From contig OZ024783.1 in assembly GCA_964017065.1 (NCBI GenBank), forward strand, positions 5,575,572-5,639,571: a DNA stretch of 64,000 bases, read 5' to 3'. Source of the stretch: Haliclona indistincta (lineage: Eukaryota > Porifera > Demospongiae > Haplosclerida > Chalinidae). A model generated the notes under the pieces. The model did no database searches. It was given only the letters and a program-made list of their open reading frames with translations, and was not told the origin of the DNA. Positions 39,768 through 51,670 of this stretch are shown here, piece after piece (position 1 is the stretch's first letter; each line of letters begins with the position of its first letter). Position numbers and translations under genes: made by a program.

Positions 39768-40141
39768 ATAGTTGCCAACCGTCCCGGTTTGGCCGGGACG
39801 GTCCCGGAAAAATGGCTATTGTCCCGACGGTGTCCCGGAAAGACAATTGTCCCGGAATTTTAGCACTTGGCTCATTCCTCAGCCTCAACCAGTGCTTCCT
39901 CCTCTGCCATAAGCGCTTCCTCTTCTGCTCTCGCCTCTGCTAGTCGTGTCACTCAGTCTGCTTCACGCGGTGATCCACAGACTACCTCAAACTAGTACAG
40001 AGTAAACTAATTAATAGGCGTGTTTATTAAAATTAACGGGTGTGGTCGATTAATTTGTAGGTGTGGTCGATTAATTTTGTAGGTGTGGTTTGAATATTAA
40101 TGAGTGTCCCGGACAAAATTTTTCTGAAGTTGGCAACTATG
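39768..40141. mobile_element. MITE with CATAGTTGCCAAC ends
   Basis: Terminal inverted repeats CATAGTTGCCAAC and GTTGGCAACTATG bound a 0.37 kb insert that is absent downstream of gene A (16655-16670 reads straight through). The interior is rich in GTCCCGG repeats. AAT follows the right end and precedes the left end, suggesting a 3-bp target duplication. Confidence 0.75.
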
Positions 40142-40766
40142 AATAAGCCTTTCCCAATAATGGGCAATAGAATAAAAAATTATAACTAAGCATTAATTGA
40201 ACATGAATTCACTTCCGGAGTCCCATTTTAGCACCTCCAGCGGCTGTATGGGAGTGATTGAGAAAATAGGTGAATTTTAGACTGTGCATACTCTTACACT
40301 TACAGGCACAAATTTTTAAAATGCACTACTGTAATTGGGTACTTTGGCTATTCTTTACTATAAAACTTGACACACATTCTGTGTTGACTACCAGTGCAGT
40401 TTGACGATATTCACAGTTATGTGCATAATTGTGAGCACTAAATAGGGTACACCGCCACCTTACAGACGCATGCATAGTGTACCTTTGTTGACTAACTTGC
40501 AATTTATGGTAGAATGGGAAAAATTGATCTTGATCCAAATTTTAACCAAATCTGCAAATTTTCCATTCAGACTTCACTTGCATTATTTATATTTTCCAAT
40601 CTACAGGATGTTTTCACTTTAACAAGATACAAAAAGGCGGGTCTCTTTCTGAATCCTGTTTGTAGCAAACTGCAGTTTTTAACCAAATTAATTTTACTTG
40701 TATTTTGCTATTATTTGAAAATTTTGACTCAATTTTTATTTAGCGCCTAGCGCCTCATGTACTGTC
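40142..40766. other. Spacer between gene C and the MTRES1-like gene
   Basis: Colinear with 16660-17200 of locus A. Holds a leftover ACCGCCACCTTA motif near 40449 similar to TTAA-transposon ends. No gene recognised; the frame at 40514-40750 is not supported by splice phase. Confidence 0.45.
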
Positions 40767-41524
40767 ATGGCGCCTATTGTCATGTGGCTAGCGCCTACTG
40801 TCACGGCGCTAGCTTCTCTGTCATCGTTCTCACGTTTCGTTGCTGTTTCATCGCCTTGCAGCCTATTCAAGACTGTACCATGCTTCTTCAGCTCCGAGGA
40901 GATCGGGAACAATGACACTGAGGGGAAGGAAGAGTCGAAAGAACCTTTTATGAAAGAAATATCGCGTGCTACCTCATCACTGCGTGTAGATACCATTGCA
41001 GCAAATGGTCTGGGAATAAGCAAAAGGTGGAGTTTGTAACAATAGTGGAGCTCGAGCCAGTATTATTAATGTATCACCACTGTCTCAGACTTGCTTATGA
41101 TCTGGCTTTTGATAATAATTATAAATTGCTGCTGAACGGAGAGCCGGTTAAAAAGAAGAGCACCCAGGTATATACGGTATCAAATATCAATGCTCTGCAA
41201 GTCTTTCAGGATACACAATGTAATGGTGCTATTTTACGGTCCCAGGTTAAGGAGGGAGATATCATTGAAGTAGATATTGAGCTGAGACCGAAAGGCAGTG
41301 CTACTGCTGTAAACAAAGGGGAAGAAGATCAGAAAGATAGCTCTTGTAGTGATGGTGTTGTGAAAAGAGGACGAGTTGTAGTTTTAGAGATCGGTGAGAG
41401 GACTAAGAAAGGTGGTTATCACATGAAACTCAGTCGCTGCAAGAACTATGCTGTGTTCAAACGAAAACTGTCAACATTATGTCAGTCATCAAAATTATTT
41501 AATTCAGTCATCACTTCTTATTAA
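40767..41524 (+). CDS. MTRES1 (C6orf203)-like mitochondrial S4-domain protein, copy C
   Basis: Exons 40767-41035, 41089-41167 and 41246-41524 join in phase to give about 208 aa. The first residues (ALASLSSFSRFVAVSS) look like a mitochondrial presequence. The middle matches the S4-like RNA-binding domain of MTRES1: SLRVDTIAANGLGISKRW, then YKLLLNGEPVKKKSTQ and VKEGDIIEV. A basic end follows (MKLSRCKNYAVFKRKLSTL). In animals MTRES1 binds mitochondrial RNA or ribosome-associated factors (family knowledge). This is the only copy of three that is complete and open here, so it may be the functional one if copy A is damaged under its gap. Identification is by motif memory. Confidence 0.75.
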
Positions 41525-43244
41525 TTCTTCTTCACAAGATAGAATCTGTTACTGTGATGCCCAGTAAATGTAAATATTACATTCATTTTGATAGCTCTTC
41601 ATCAATGGGCGCGCCTGCAACCAATTGTCCCAACAATAATTTTCAAACATATTGGACAGAACTATGGCACATGCACTCACCATTCTTGTCTGTTGGTTTT
41701 AAAACAATAATGGTTTGTTTAGTTAATGTTATGTGTAGAATACTCTTCTGTGACTAGAATACTCTTCTGTGTTCTTCTCTAAGTTGTGTTAAGTTCTTCT
41801 ACCACTTCAACCCTTTTTGTGTGTGATTCAAATTTTGTGTGTGATTCAAAGGCAGTATCGGTTGTATAGAGAGACTCACAACAAACTGTTACAATTATTT
41901 GATCTCCAAGAGATGGAATGTCCTGACCTAGCTTCAGTGCATCGTACAGAGCTCAACCTTCTTAAAAAGTTCTCTTTACAACTTGTGCAACACTAGTGTT
42001 GACGGTTTCATGATGTGCTCACAGTGGATATCAAAAAATAAATAAATGCAGAGTTGCTTGACTTTCAAAGCAAGTAGCTAAAGGAATTACCAACCACTCA
42101 GTACATGCGGCAATTAATGCTTTGAATGATCTCCAGAAGAAAATTGATTTGATGATGGCTATAACCCTAGGCCTGGAATGGGATCAGAGCAAAATTCGAT
42201 GTTAGGAAATTCCAGCTCTGTTAAACCATTCAAGAAATTTTAAAGGATACATTTGATCGCCAAATTTAAAACACTATACTTTCAGCCAGTTTTCGGCATA
42301 ATTTTTTTACAGTGTTAGAACACAGGGGTTTTTGTTACAAACACCTTATTGACTGTTCTATGTGTCCTTCTTTGTTGATTTATGTGTCACTCTGTGTCAG
42401 CATTTTGTATTCTATTCACTTTTTGTATTAATAGTCAGCATAAGACAGATATTGCTTGTGGTATATAATAATGCTATTCTTTCGCTGCATGCACCAGATT
42501 GCAGCACCTCTTCTCTCCACCACAGAAAACGTGGGTCTACCATTGCCACCATGTCATCTGCTCCATTACTTTGTATGTGAATCACATAGAGCATTATGCA
42601 AATTACTAACAAGTTTGCTGCAAAGATTTGCACTGACCGTTGGTCAGTTATTGTAGATAGATTGGTCCAGGAGTCAGTTAACTGACTCCATTCTGTCTAC
42701 AGAAACTGAAGTAGAATATCCATGACATAACAGCAGTATAGTCTAGCTTTGGCAAGACATAGATAGCTTTATACACTCATGCGAGACAGCCTGGAGAATT
42801 TTGCTGTATAGAGACTCGCAGTGAGTTGAATTGGAAATTTCTGTATAGCAGACCAAGGCAGAGAAATAGATATAAAACATGTCAATTCTAAGAAAGATCA
42901 ATGGTGATGGTAACTCCAGAAATCCACGCACATATAGAATTCACGTATAAAGAGCACCTATATACGGGAGAGATGAAGGTTCGTCAAGGAGTTTACATAA
43001 AAATAATGAACTGAAGGGGACCTAGTAAGATGGCCCCGTGTGAAACATCAGACAAGACTGGCAGCGCGGGCCTGGTGGAAGAGTGAACCTTGATGCTTTG
43101 CTATATAGCTATCTATGTGTGCTGTCTAAGTCAATTTTTGAATGAAAGAATTCACTACAAAATCTGCTGTGTTCAAGCAAATATTCAAAATTGTATAAAA
43201 CAAGTACAATTCTTCTTTTACATGTACTACATGTATACCAGAAT
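41525..43244. other. Intergenic, no gene recognised
   Basis: 41525-42420 resembles 19060-19970 after copy A (duplicated 3' flank). 42421-43244 has only short unsupported frames; a small palindrome GAGTCAGTTAACTGACTC lies near 42671. Confidence 0.5.
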
Positions 43245-44089
43245 CAAAGAAAATAAAAAGATTTCTAACGAAATCAAAAGGATGTAGGGTTGTGAAATCT
43301 ACCACTGGTCCACAATGTAATCTAACAAGGAACAAGCATGGAATGGTAACACGATTGACTTGCTAACAGACCATGGCCATAGATCCCTACATCAGTGGCT
43401 GCTGTGGTTGGCTATAGCTAATTCAGCTAGTTGCTGTTGACTGACACCAGACATGCATTAAATTGAATTGGATTCAGCTTGTGACAAAATAATTATTGAT
43501 CTTATGTACAGCCACTGATGTGGGGATCTATGGTCTGTTAGCAAGTCAATCGTGTTACCATTCCATGCTTGTTCCTTGTTAGATTACATTGTGGACCAGT
43601 GGTAGATTTCACAACCCTACATCCTTTTGATTTCGATAGAAATCTTTTTATTTTCTTGTTTGTGTCCTTTTTCATTTTCAGTGAAGTGCAGTTCAATATC
43701 ATCCATGTACTGAGTCATCTTTGTCATGGTTTCCACCATTTGTTTAGTTTTTCTGTTGTTGATGGCTTTTCCTTATTATTAACAATTTTGAACTTGTAGC
43801 TAAAAATATTTGTTATGTGGTACATATCAGCTCGCCTACGCATTCATGCATGCAGTGCATACGAGCCCCGCCCACACTTATTGGGGCGAGCCTGAGCGAG
43901 CCCCATATGGGATCGAAAAGCTTCCCCCGCGAACTATCTATCCATCTATCTATCTATGTATGCGTACGTCTTTCCGTAAATGCCCTCACGCTCTAATTCA
44001 CCGAACGGTTCAATTTTGCCGCGTGTGTATTACGTCATATCATACTAAGACGATGGATCCTGATACTACTATTCCAGTGCGTGATTATT

Positions 44090-45060
44090 AACCCTCGGCG
44101 CATATGCGCGAGGGTTACGGTACTTGGTTTGTCATTCATTAACCCTCGGCGCATGCGCGAGGGTTACGGTACTTAGTTTGTCATTCGTTCACTCATTCGT
44201 TCTGTCTGTCCAATGAGCTGCAGAGACCATCGCTCACTTCTGAAACTCGGTAAAGGTATGAACAGGCTTAGCACGACAATGGCTTGCAATGTGACTCGTG
44301 GATTTTGCTAAAGTGCCTTCGTTCTCGAGTTATGTATGGCTGGCTCACCTTGACGGCCGTCTTGGACCTCTCTGACTACAAACGCGCCCATAGTTGACTA
44401 TCTAGGTACTTGTAGATTCCATCTAAACAGCAGGACAGCTCTGGGGGTGCCTAGACATCTCAAGAAAAAGCCTATCAAAGCCAAGAGCAATGGCTACCTA
44501 GCCTACTCAGTGTTCACGGTCACGCCCACTTGACACACCTTGTCTCGGTTGTGGTCAGCACTTTGCTGTCTTCTGGTTAGCAGTGCAGTTTCAATAGCAA
44601 ATTAACAGGTTGGCTTTAGCTGCAAAGCTCCTTCTGCAAACCAAAACTAAGGAGCTAACTCTACAATCTGCAACACGCCGAGGGTTTCGTGAAGTCTGTT
44701 CATTCATTCTGTCCATCGAGCTGCAGAGACCATCGCTCACTTCTGAAACTCGGTAAAGGTATTAATAGGCTTAGCATGACAATGGCTTGCAATTTGACTC
44801 GTGGATTTTGCTAAAGTGCTTTCAGCTCTGGGGGTGCGTAGACATCTCAAGAAAAAGCCTATCAAAGCCAAGAGCAATGGCTACCTACTCAGTGATCACG
44901 GTCACGCCCACTCGTAACACCTGTCCTTGTGGTCAGCACTTTGCTGTCTTCTGGCTAGCAGTGCAGTTTCAATAGCAAGCAGGTTGGCTTTAGCTGCAAA
45001 GCTCCTTCTGCAAACCATAACTAAGGAACTAACTCTACAATGTGCAACACGCCGAGGGTT
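44090..45060. repeat. Palindromes and a 0.4-0.5 kb direct repeat inside the Helitron-like element
   Basis: Two copies of CCCTCGGCGCAT(AT)GCGCGAGGG lie near 44093 and 44142. A direct repeat starting GAGCTGCAGAGACCATCGC occurs at about 44216-44690 and 44708-45060. No coding function evident in this part. Confidence 0.8.
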
Positions 45061-46250
45061 TCGTGAAATCTGTTCATTCTTCAAAGAAAGAAGAACAACT
45101 TCTAAGGAGAAGAGTGCGTGAAAGAGCTCGCCGAGCTGCTGAAACTGCAGAGGAAAAAGAGCAGAGACTGAGCAAGCGAAGAGCTCGTGATAAGGCGCGA
45201 CGTGCTGCCCAGCGTGATGAACAGCATGCTGAACAAAGAAAAACAATGCTACAGCAGTTGAGACGCCAACAGCAAGAACGACGTGATGCTGAGAGTAGTA
45301 AACAGAGAGAAGACAGGCTGCAGCACATGAGAGACCAAGAACACGAGCGACGTGATGCTGAGAATAGTGAACAAAGAGAAAACAGGCTACAGCACATGAG
45401 AGACCAAGATCACCAGCGACGTGATGTTGAAAGTAGTGAACAAAGAGAAAACAGGCTGCAGCACATGAGAGACCAAGAACACCAGCGACGTGATGTTCAA
45501 AGTAGTGAACAAAGAGAAAACAGGCTACAGCACATGAGAGACCAAGAACATGAGCGACGTGATGCTGAGGATCTAGCACAGAGAGATAGTCGACTACAGC
45601 GTTTGCGAGAGAGTCGACAAAGACAACCTGATCATCCACAAATTGCTCTTTTTGATCAGCCAGCTGTTAGAGCCAAGATGCTCAATTTTCACATGTCTAT
45701 TAGCACTATAGAGGTGCCTTTGTGTCTGACGTGCCTGGAAAGTTTTCCTGGGTTGACTGTCTCTTCTGATGAGTGCAACAGATGTCATCGTGATAGCTCT
45801 TTCTCACCCAAGTTGTACTCACATGCTAACAACATGGACCCTGGAGAAGTTCCTCCTCAGTTGCAGGTAATTATTAAAATAGGGTAACTTTTCAGTTGTA
45901 CATAATAATTTACTATCTCTATATAGGGCTTAACTCCAGTAGAAGAGATGCTTATTTCAGCTGTTCTGCCCATCATGACTCTGTATCGGCTACCTCATGG
46001 ACAATATGGCTACAGTGGGCATGTCATCAATCTACCGCAAGACATTGCCTCTCTCGCAGATAAGCTGCCTCGTACACCAGCTGAACTCGATGTTGTTGTC
46101 ATTCGTAAAGAAGGTGCTGTGGGACATCATCGCGACTTTCGTGTACGGAGATCAGTTGTACTACATGCTCTGGAGTGGTTGACTATGAATAAGAAGAAGA
46201 AAGTATTAAGAAAAGAATTAAGATTGAAGAGACGGAGAGAGAGAGAATAA
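45042..46250 (+). pseudogene. Helitron-associated protein, N-terminal fragment (DUF6570-like)
   Basis: Exons 45042-45866 and 45927-46250, in phase, about 382 aa. Residues about 15-200 are a highly charged repeat, with four to five near-copies of QRENRLQHMRDQEH plus RRD. A Cys pair region follows (CLTCLESF, ECNRC), then NMDPGEVPPQLQ, GLTPVEEMLISAVLPIM and PHGQYGYSGHVINLPQD, resembling the conserved region N-terminal to Helitron helicases (from memory). The protein stops at a basic tail, without Rep endonuclease or PIF1 helicase, so the element cannot move by itself. Confidence 0.65.
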
Positions 46251-46640
46251 GAACAGCTGCAGCAGAAAAAGATTCTGCAGCACCAAAGAAGAAGTCAGTT
46301 ACTTTTAAATGACTATTATCCCATTATCATCATCATTATACAATCGCTATATCAACTATCTTGAACTATAATCATCATTCCTATTGCTATCCATTCTATT
46401 ATTTCAACCAACTATCCGATTTTGTGATTTTTACTGTTACATGTACGTACAGTTCGCTCAGGCTCGCCCCACATTGTCTTTACAATCATCTAGTTGTAGA
46501 CCTGTACGCCGGTTATAATTATCTGGCACACGAGCTTGCCCTTATAGATAGTTTCGTGGCAAAGGTGTGATGGAATGTTCGCGGCTAATATCGACCCAAA
46601 ACTGCGGAAATGATGTCAGAATTATGACGTCGCGTGACAC

Positions 46641-49195
46641 GCATCAATTTTTTTTAACTGTTAAAATTTTAATGGAAAAGTACAATAAAAATAATACACA
46701 TAAAAGGCAGCGCCAGAGGGCCGCGACAAACAAAAGTTCTAAGTTAATAAATGGTTAGTGTAGACAGAATCAAAAAAGGAAGAAGCAAAATTCAAAGTGG
46801 GAGACAAGGAGTGCAGTCTGAATAATATCATTTTGGCATTGAAAGACCATAACTTAATTGATGGAGAGCTGCTGGATGAGATTGGAGTATGCCAGACTTT
46901 TCGAGATGTTAGCTGAAAGGGCCACCCTACCAGCGATGGATTTCAGAAGTTTGATACTGTGAGCCGTCCAAAGGCCAAAGGATTCGACCACCAGGGAAAG
47001 AAAAGAGCCCCGAGTGATTCTACTGTTGCCCGATAGTGAGAATCTTTTTCCAATTCCCCGGCAATCCCAGCTGAGCCGGCTTGCGAAGCAGAAGCGGCAA
47101 TAAAGGGAGGTATAAAGGAATTTCGAACTGAAACATCGAAGAAAGCTGGTTTCCCGAGAATGAAATCTGGGTGGAGGATGTCACCTGGTCTAGAGTTGGA
47201 ACTGTCACATCTCTGTTCCTTAGATGTTTGAGGATTGTCAAGAATAAGAGACTGCCAGATGATATCTCTTATAGAGTCATGACGTTTGATACGGAGAGGG
47301 CCTTGACCACAGCCAAGGAGATGGTCACCATAACAGTCAATCACTTGACCGCAAGGGCAGCGGACAGATTGGGGGGAAGAGGGGAAAAGTTTGATGCCAA
47401 GCCAGAGCCTAACAGCAATCACAAACTCCTGTGGGAGCATGGCGAGGCCGACGTTTGGGTTGGGGATTGCCCGCAACCAGGAACCCACAGAAGAGGAGAT
47501 AGTTTTGAATGAATTTGTGCAGTGAGATGATCGAAAATGTCCCGAGATGAAAATCTACTACCAAGAAAGGCAGGAAGAGATGAGTTAGCTGCAGATCTAA
47601 TGCCAAGGCCGCCTAGACAAATTGGGAGAGTGGCTTGATGCCAAGCGGTGGAGTCTAGGGAGGAACATAGAATAGATTCTAGAGAGGAGCGAAGGTTGCT
47701 GTCAAACAAAAGAAAAGACTCAGAAGCAGAACCAGGAGGGAGGGTACGAAGGAGATGAGCAATTTTGCATTGACCCAGACAAGAACGCAGTAGATGGAGA
47801 GCCACCTGAGGGTTATCCAAATCAGCTAAGTGAATCTGCATATTATGAACATTAGTAACCTTCTTGTGAACAAAAGATTCAAAGTAGCTATCAGGGCCAA
47901 GAATGGGAGCACCCAACAAATCAACACCTTCATCAGGGGACTTTACACGGCGTAATTCAGGAGGGAGGTCAGGAAAAAGTTGGTCGCCTGAGGGCCAAAA
48001 GACTTCACATTTTGAGAGATTGACGTGGAGACCCAAAGAGGGGCCAAGCTCAAGAATTTTAGAGAAAATAAGAGCTACTACAGAACGGGGACCAACGAGA
48101 GTCCCGTCATCCAGGTACCAGATAGAAAAAGGAAGGGCTTCAAGAGAGTCGCTCATGTGGTCAAGCAATTCTAAAATCACCAGTGAGAAAAGTAGAGGGC
48201 CAAGAGGATCACCTTGCTGAACACCAGATGTAGAGGAAATAGAATGACTACCAAAACGAAGTTCACCAGAACAGCCGTAACACCAATGAACATAGGGTAA
48301 AAGCTCAGGAAACTCGAGCTGCAAGCGGTGTAAAAAGGAAGATCGACTACATTCATTGAAGGCATTTTTGAAGTCAAGTTTAATGCAGCATAGATTGGGA
48401 TCATCCCCAAGAGAGCTGAGGCATTGCCGAATGGAATGAACAGCAGCTTCTAAACCTCCGCGAACGCCAACACCAACTTGGTTGTATGGAAGAAAAGTAT
48501 CAGGGAGAAAACTATGGATGGCAGCGCAACAAAGGCGACTAGTTAGACGGCGAATCACTTCTCCAACCGCAATAGGGCGGAAAGAGCCAGTTTTCTTTGG
48601 AATGGCAATGAGTGGAGCACTGACAAGCCATGGTGCAATACGGGAATCAGATCTGCCTGACAAAATAAAATTGAGCCAAGAGGTTAAGGCAGATAGACAG
48701 GAAGAGGGTGAAAAGGAGGGTGAAGCTGAAACAGCAGCAAGAAGGTGTTCAGCACGCAGCCGTGAACCACCAGGGCTGGAACCTCTAGGAAAACTTTGCA
48801 GGGCAGCGAGAACCGCATCCTCATCAACAGATAAAGGAGGAGAGCAGGAATCAGGAGGATCAGGAATAGCAGCTTGTGGATGGCGAGCAATGAGATCCTT
48901 AAGTGCCTCAGGGTTGTCTGGAGAACCACAAGGTGAAGCACCCAAAGAGCGCATAGCAGCACTATAGCGCCCTTCTTTTGCTTTGGACAAAGCCTTCGCA
49001 ATGTTAGGAGAACTCGAGACATCATCAAGAGAGCGTAATGAATGAGGACGAAAAGAGTGTGCATCCTTTTGAGATTCCTCCCAAAGAGAGATTATGTCTC
49101 CATCAAGCCACCTGCGGAGTCTGGTTTGAATGAGAGAAGCAACAACAAAACGTTTTTTCCTCCCGCCACGAGGAGGGCTTCTGATCAATTGGCAC
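46641..49195 (-). mobile_element. Non-LTR retrotransposon, probably 5'-truncated
   Basis: Its 3' end on the minus strand is a T-run on the plus strand at about 46643-46650, i.e. a poly(A) tail. The target CACGCATCAATT occurs at the left border (46630-46642) and repeatedly at the right border (about 49180-49220), a target-site duplication with extra copies. It carries a reverse transcriptase and an endonuclease-like C-terminus (next entry). Confidence 0.8.
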
Positions 49196-49197
49196 AC
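46943..49197 (-). pseudogene. Reverse transcriptase with C-terminal restriction-like endonuclease, frameshifted
   Basis: Minus-strand frame 49197-47419 holds a reverse transcriptase: FRPIAVGEVIRRL, KLDFKNAFNECSR, TSGVQQGDPLGPLLFSL and the catalytic YLDD. The frame then shifts near 47488 into 47488-46943, which carries CPCG, DCYGDHLLGCG, RIKRHD and RPGDILHPDF with FFDVSVRN. This resembles the Cys/His plus PD-(D/E)xK region of restriction-like endonucleases in R2/CRE-type non-LTR elements. No start region or N-terminal zinc fingers are seen, so the 5' end is likely lost. One frameshift makes the copy inactive unless it is a base-call error. Confidence 0.75.
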
Positions 49198-50709
49198 GCA
49201 TCAATTGGCACACGCATCAATTGGCTGGAGGGATAGATTTGTACAGCGCGGTACAGCGTTTAGTGGAAAACATGCGTTTCTTCAGTGCTGACCAACTTCC
49301 ATCGGTTAGCCTTATAAAGAGTCGAATATAGTCAACAATTGCTGCGTTTTGGATGCTCTAGTTCGGCAAAGGAAGGCTGTATAGTAGGTTTTTTTCCGCT
49401 TTCCATTTCACAATCAAGCCAGGGTAGAACTGTGGATAAATGCTACAGCATTTATCCACAGTTCCACAGTTTCCACCATCCACAGTTTATCCACAGTGTG
49501 GAAACCTCGACGTTACTCAAGAATATGCAGCTTAAACTTTATAGAAAGTAATGTTCAACTTTAAAATACAATTTTGAAGGCTAATAGACTGTGTTTTGGT
49601 TGGTTCATCTTGCTCTTCGTCAATCTGCTGCTCAACTACTACTACTGGTTCATCCTGCTCTTCGTCAATCTGCTGGTCAACCACTGGTCCCCGGCTGCTG
49701 TTCTTTGCGTCTTCTTGCTCTCATTGCACCATAGATGATTGCACTGTTTTAAAGTGATTTAGCTGCTTGGTCACATCGTATCACCCATCTATTAAACAGT
49801 CTATTATATCTATCTAAATCAGACCCTGTTCCTTGTGCATAGCCTTCTTGTAAGCAGTAGGAAACACACTTGGTACATAGTCAGGGTGACTAGAATCATG
49901 TTGGGGCTTACCCAGTCTATTAGCCTGCAAAATTGTATTTCAAAGTTAAAAAATACATTGTATAAAGTTTAAGCTGCAGATTCTTGAGTAACGTCGAGGT
50001 TTCCACACTGCTCGACGTACAGCATTTATCCACAGTTCTACCTTAAGTTGGCTTGCCATTGTGAAAAGGAAAGCTGAAAAAACTTACCATACCGCCTCTT
50101 TGCCGAACCAGAGCATCCAAAAACGCAGCAATTGTTGACTATATTCGACTCTTTATAAGGCTAACCGATGGAAGTTGATCAGCACTGAAGAAACGCACGT
50201 TTTCCACTAAACGCTGTACCGCGCTGTACCCTCCAGCCAATTGATGCGTGTCACGCGACGTCATAATTCTGACGTCATTTCCGCAGTTTCGGTCGATATT
50301 AGCCGCGAACATTCCATCACACCTTTGCCACGAAACTATCTATTCGAAGACTCCAGACAAATATGATGTGTTCTCCATGATCCATACGGCATGGCGATAC
50401 TCAAGCTAGTGCTTGGTCACGTGCGCTAGCCACTGCTTGGTCACGTGCGCGCGTGTTGCGCAATCACAACTCGCGGAATTTCGATCGCCGTTTCGCTAAA
50501 AACAATGTTCAAAAGGCACCTGCCAGGAGAATTTCAGGAATGTTCGTGGGTGTTTTGGTGTCGGCACTGCTCGCAGACGAAGATGACGAAAGTCGATTTT
50601 CACCGTTTCCTGGTTCGTCACTTTAGCAACAATTTCGAGCAATCTCAGTCCTTGCTACTGTAAGATGGGGCAAAGCCAGAGAGCAGATCTAAGTGTCTTT
50701 GGACGTATA

Positions 50710-51328
50710 GACCATTTTAGGCGCTAATAGACGCGAATCTTTGGACCGCCATATTGTCGGTATTGTGCTGCTGGTAAAACACAATAAATTATATTCGTTT
50801 CTTTGCGCGCTTGGCAGGCTACTTTCCACTTGCAAGCGATAGAATATTACATTGCAAGCTTAAGAGTTTACAAACGAACATTACTGCCACAATCTCGGTC
50901 AAGAAAGCGACGTTAACAAGCAGTTGACTACTAGAAACCGGTCCAGTTTTGCTGCTGTTCTGTATCAGCCAAGTTATTATCGATTGGACTGTTCGATCAA
51001 GGCCGCTATCCAGTATTGTTTGCTACCATGATGTAGTTGCGCGTAGACACAGTGTACCAGTAAAATCGAACAAAATGTCAGTAGTTTCGTTCCATATTTC
51101 CCGCTTTGCTGGCTGTTCGAGCGATTGAAACGCGCGTTTTCAAGCTCTAGTGACTCATATAAGCAATATAATTTCGCTTGTGTGTGCAAAGTACCTAGCT
51201 AAGCACGAAAAAAGACGAAACCTTGTGTTTTGCCTGCAGCACAATACCGACAAAATGGTGGCGTCGACACGGTCATGTCCGGTGTTGTACGGGCGCGCGC
51301 GGGAAAATGATTAGCGACTAAAATGGTC
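50710..51328. mobile_element. MITE with TATA target duplication
   Basis: Ends GACCATTTTAGGCGCTAAT and ATTAGCGACTAAAATGGTC are inverted repeats. TATA occurs at 50706-50709 and 51329-51332, while the empty site in the copy at 5453 reads GACGTATAAAATT. No transposase; the short minus frame at 50977-51189 has no domain. Confidence 0.85.
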
Positions 51329-51499
51329 TATAAAATTCATCACCAGGCGAAATATCAGCGTTTGAACGCTAATACATTGTATGTAGCCGCCATCTTGTTT
51401 TCTCGTTCAACCCTACATAGGGAGACACTACCGTGTCTCCCTAATACCAGTATAATATCAGCAGTACCAGGAATAAATATTAATATTTTATGTATTTGT

Positions 51500-51577
51500 C
51501 TAGTTTCTTTAGAGTTCTGCTAAGAGATTCCATCTCTAATTCCTTCATTCTGGTTGCTAGACTATGCAAGAGGGCAG
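51500..51577 (-). pseudogene. Isolated last exon of a KRIT1-like gene
   Basis: Matches 22040-22123 and 58258-58338 (SLATRMKEE and SLSRTLKKLD type sequence) with a few differences, on the minus strand. No other KRIT1-like exons are next to it. It sits between the foldback element and the 9-bp-TSD element. Confidence 0.8.
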
Positions 51578-51670
51578 CCTACAAGAAATTAACCTATATG
51601 ATTGCAACGGTAGTCGGATAATGCAATAATAACATTCATGGCTGTGTTTTTGAATTTGAACGCTACGCCC

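Larger units (their letters stand above)
43880..46493 (+). mobile_element. Helitron-like element, truncated
   Basis: Inserted in the foldback element without target duplication: left flank CACACTT, right flank TTGTAGACC, as in the uninterrupted copies near 4940. The 3' end is a small hairpin ATTGTCTTTACAAT followed by CATCTAG, fitting the Helitron hairpin plus CTRR terminus. Near-terminal inverted repeats GGGGCGAGCCTGAGCGA and TCGCTCAGGCTCGCCCC are present, as in Helentron-type elements. It codes only an N-terminal Helitron protein segment; no Rep or helicase motifs were seen. Confidence 0.7.
46545..50342. mobile_element. Hairpin-type element with long terminal inverted repeats, split by a retrotransposon
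   Basis: The left end 46545-46640 (TAGATAGTTTCGTGGC) is complementary to 50247-50342. A second inverted pair, about 49210-49470 against 49985-50255, continues the same arms on the right side. Without the retrotransposon the element would be about 1.25 kb and largely palindromic. The centre (about 49440-49520) has repeated TTATCCACAG motifs. No transposase recognised. Confidence 0.8.
43245..51440. mobile_element. Foldback-family element copy 3, split by nested insertions
   Basis: Segments colinear with 4382-5570 appear in order: terminal hairpin 43245-43658, then 43659-43879, 46494-46544, 50343-50709 and 51329-51440, ending with the same GGGAGACACTACCGTGTCTCCC palindrome. Between them sit three separate insertions (43880-46493, 46545-50342, 50710-51328), listed separately. 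Joining the pieces gives a unit of about 1.2 kb, the size of one arm of the copy 1/2 pair. Confidence 0.85.

Noticed and set aside
44902..45639. 245-residue minus-strand frame with repeats
   Set aside because: Antisense of the charged repeats in the Helitron-associated protein.
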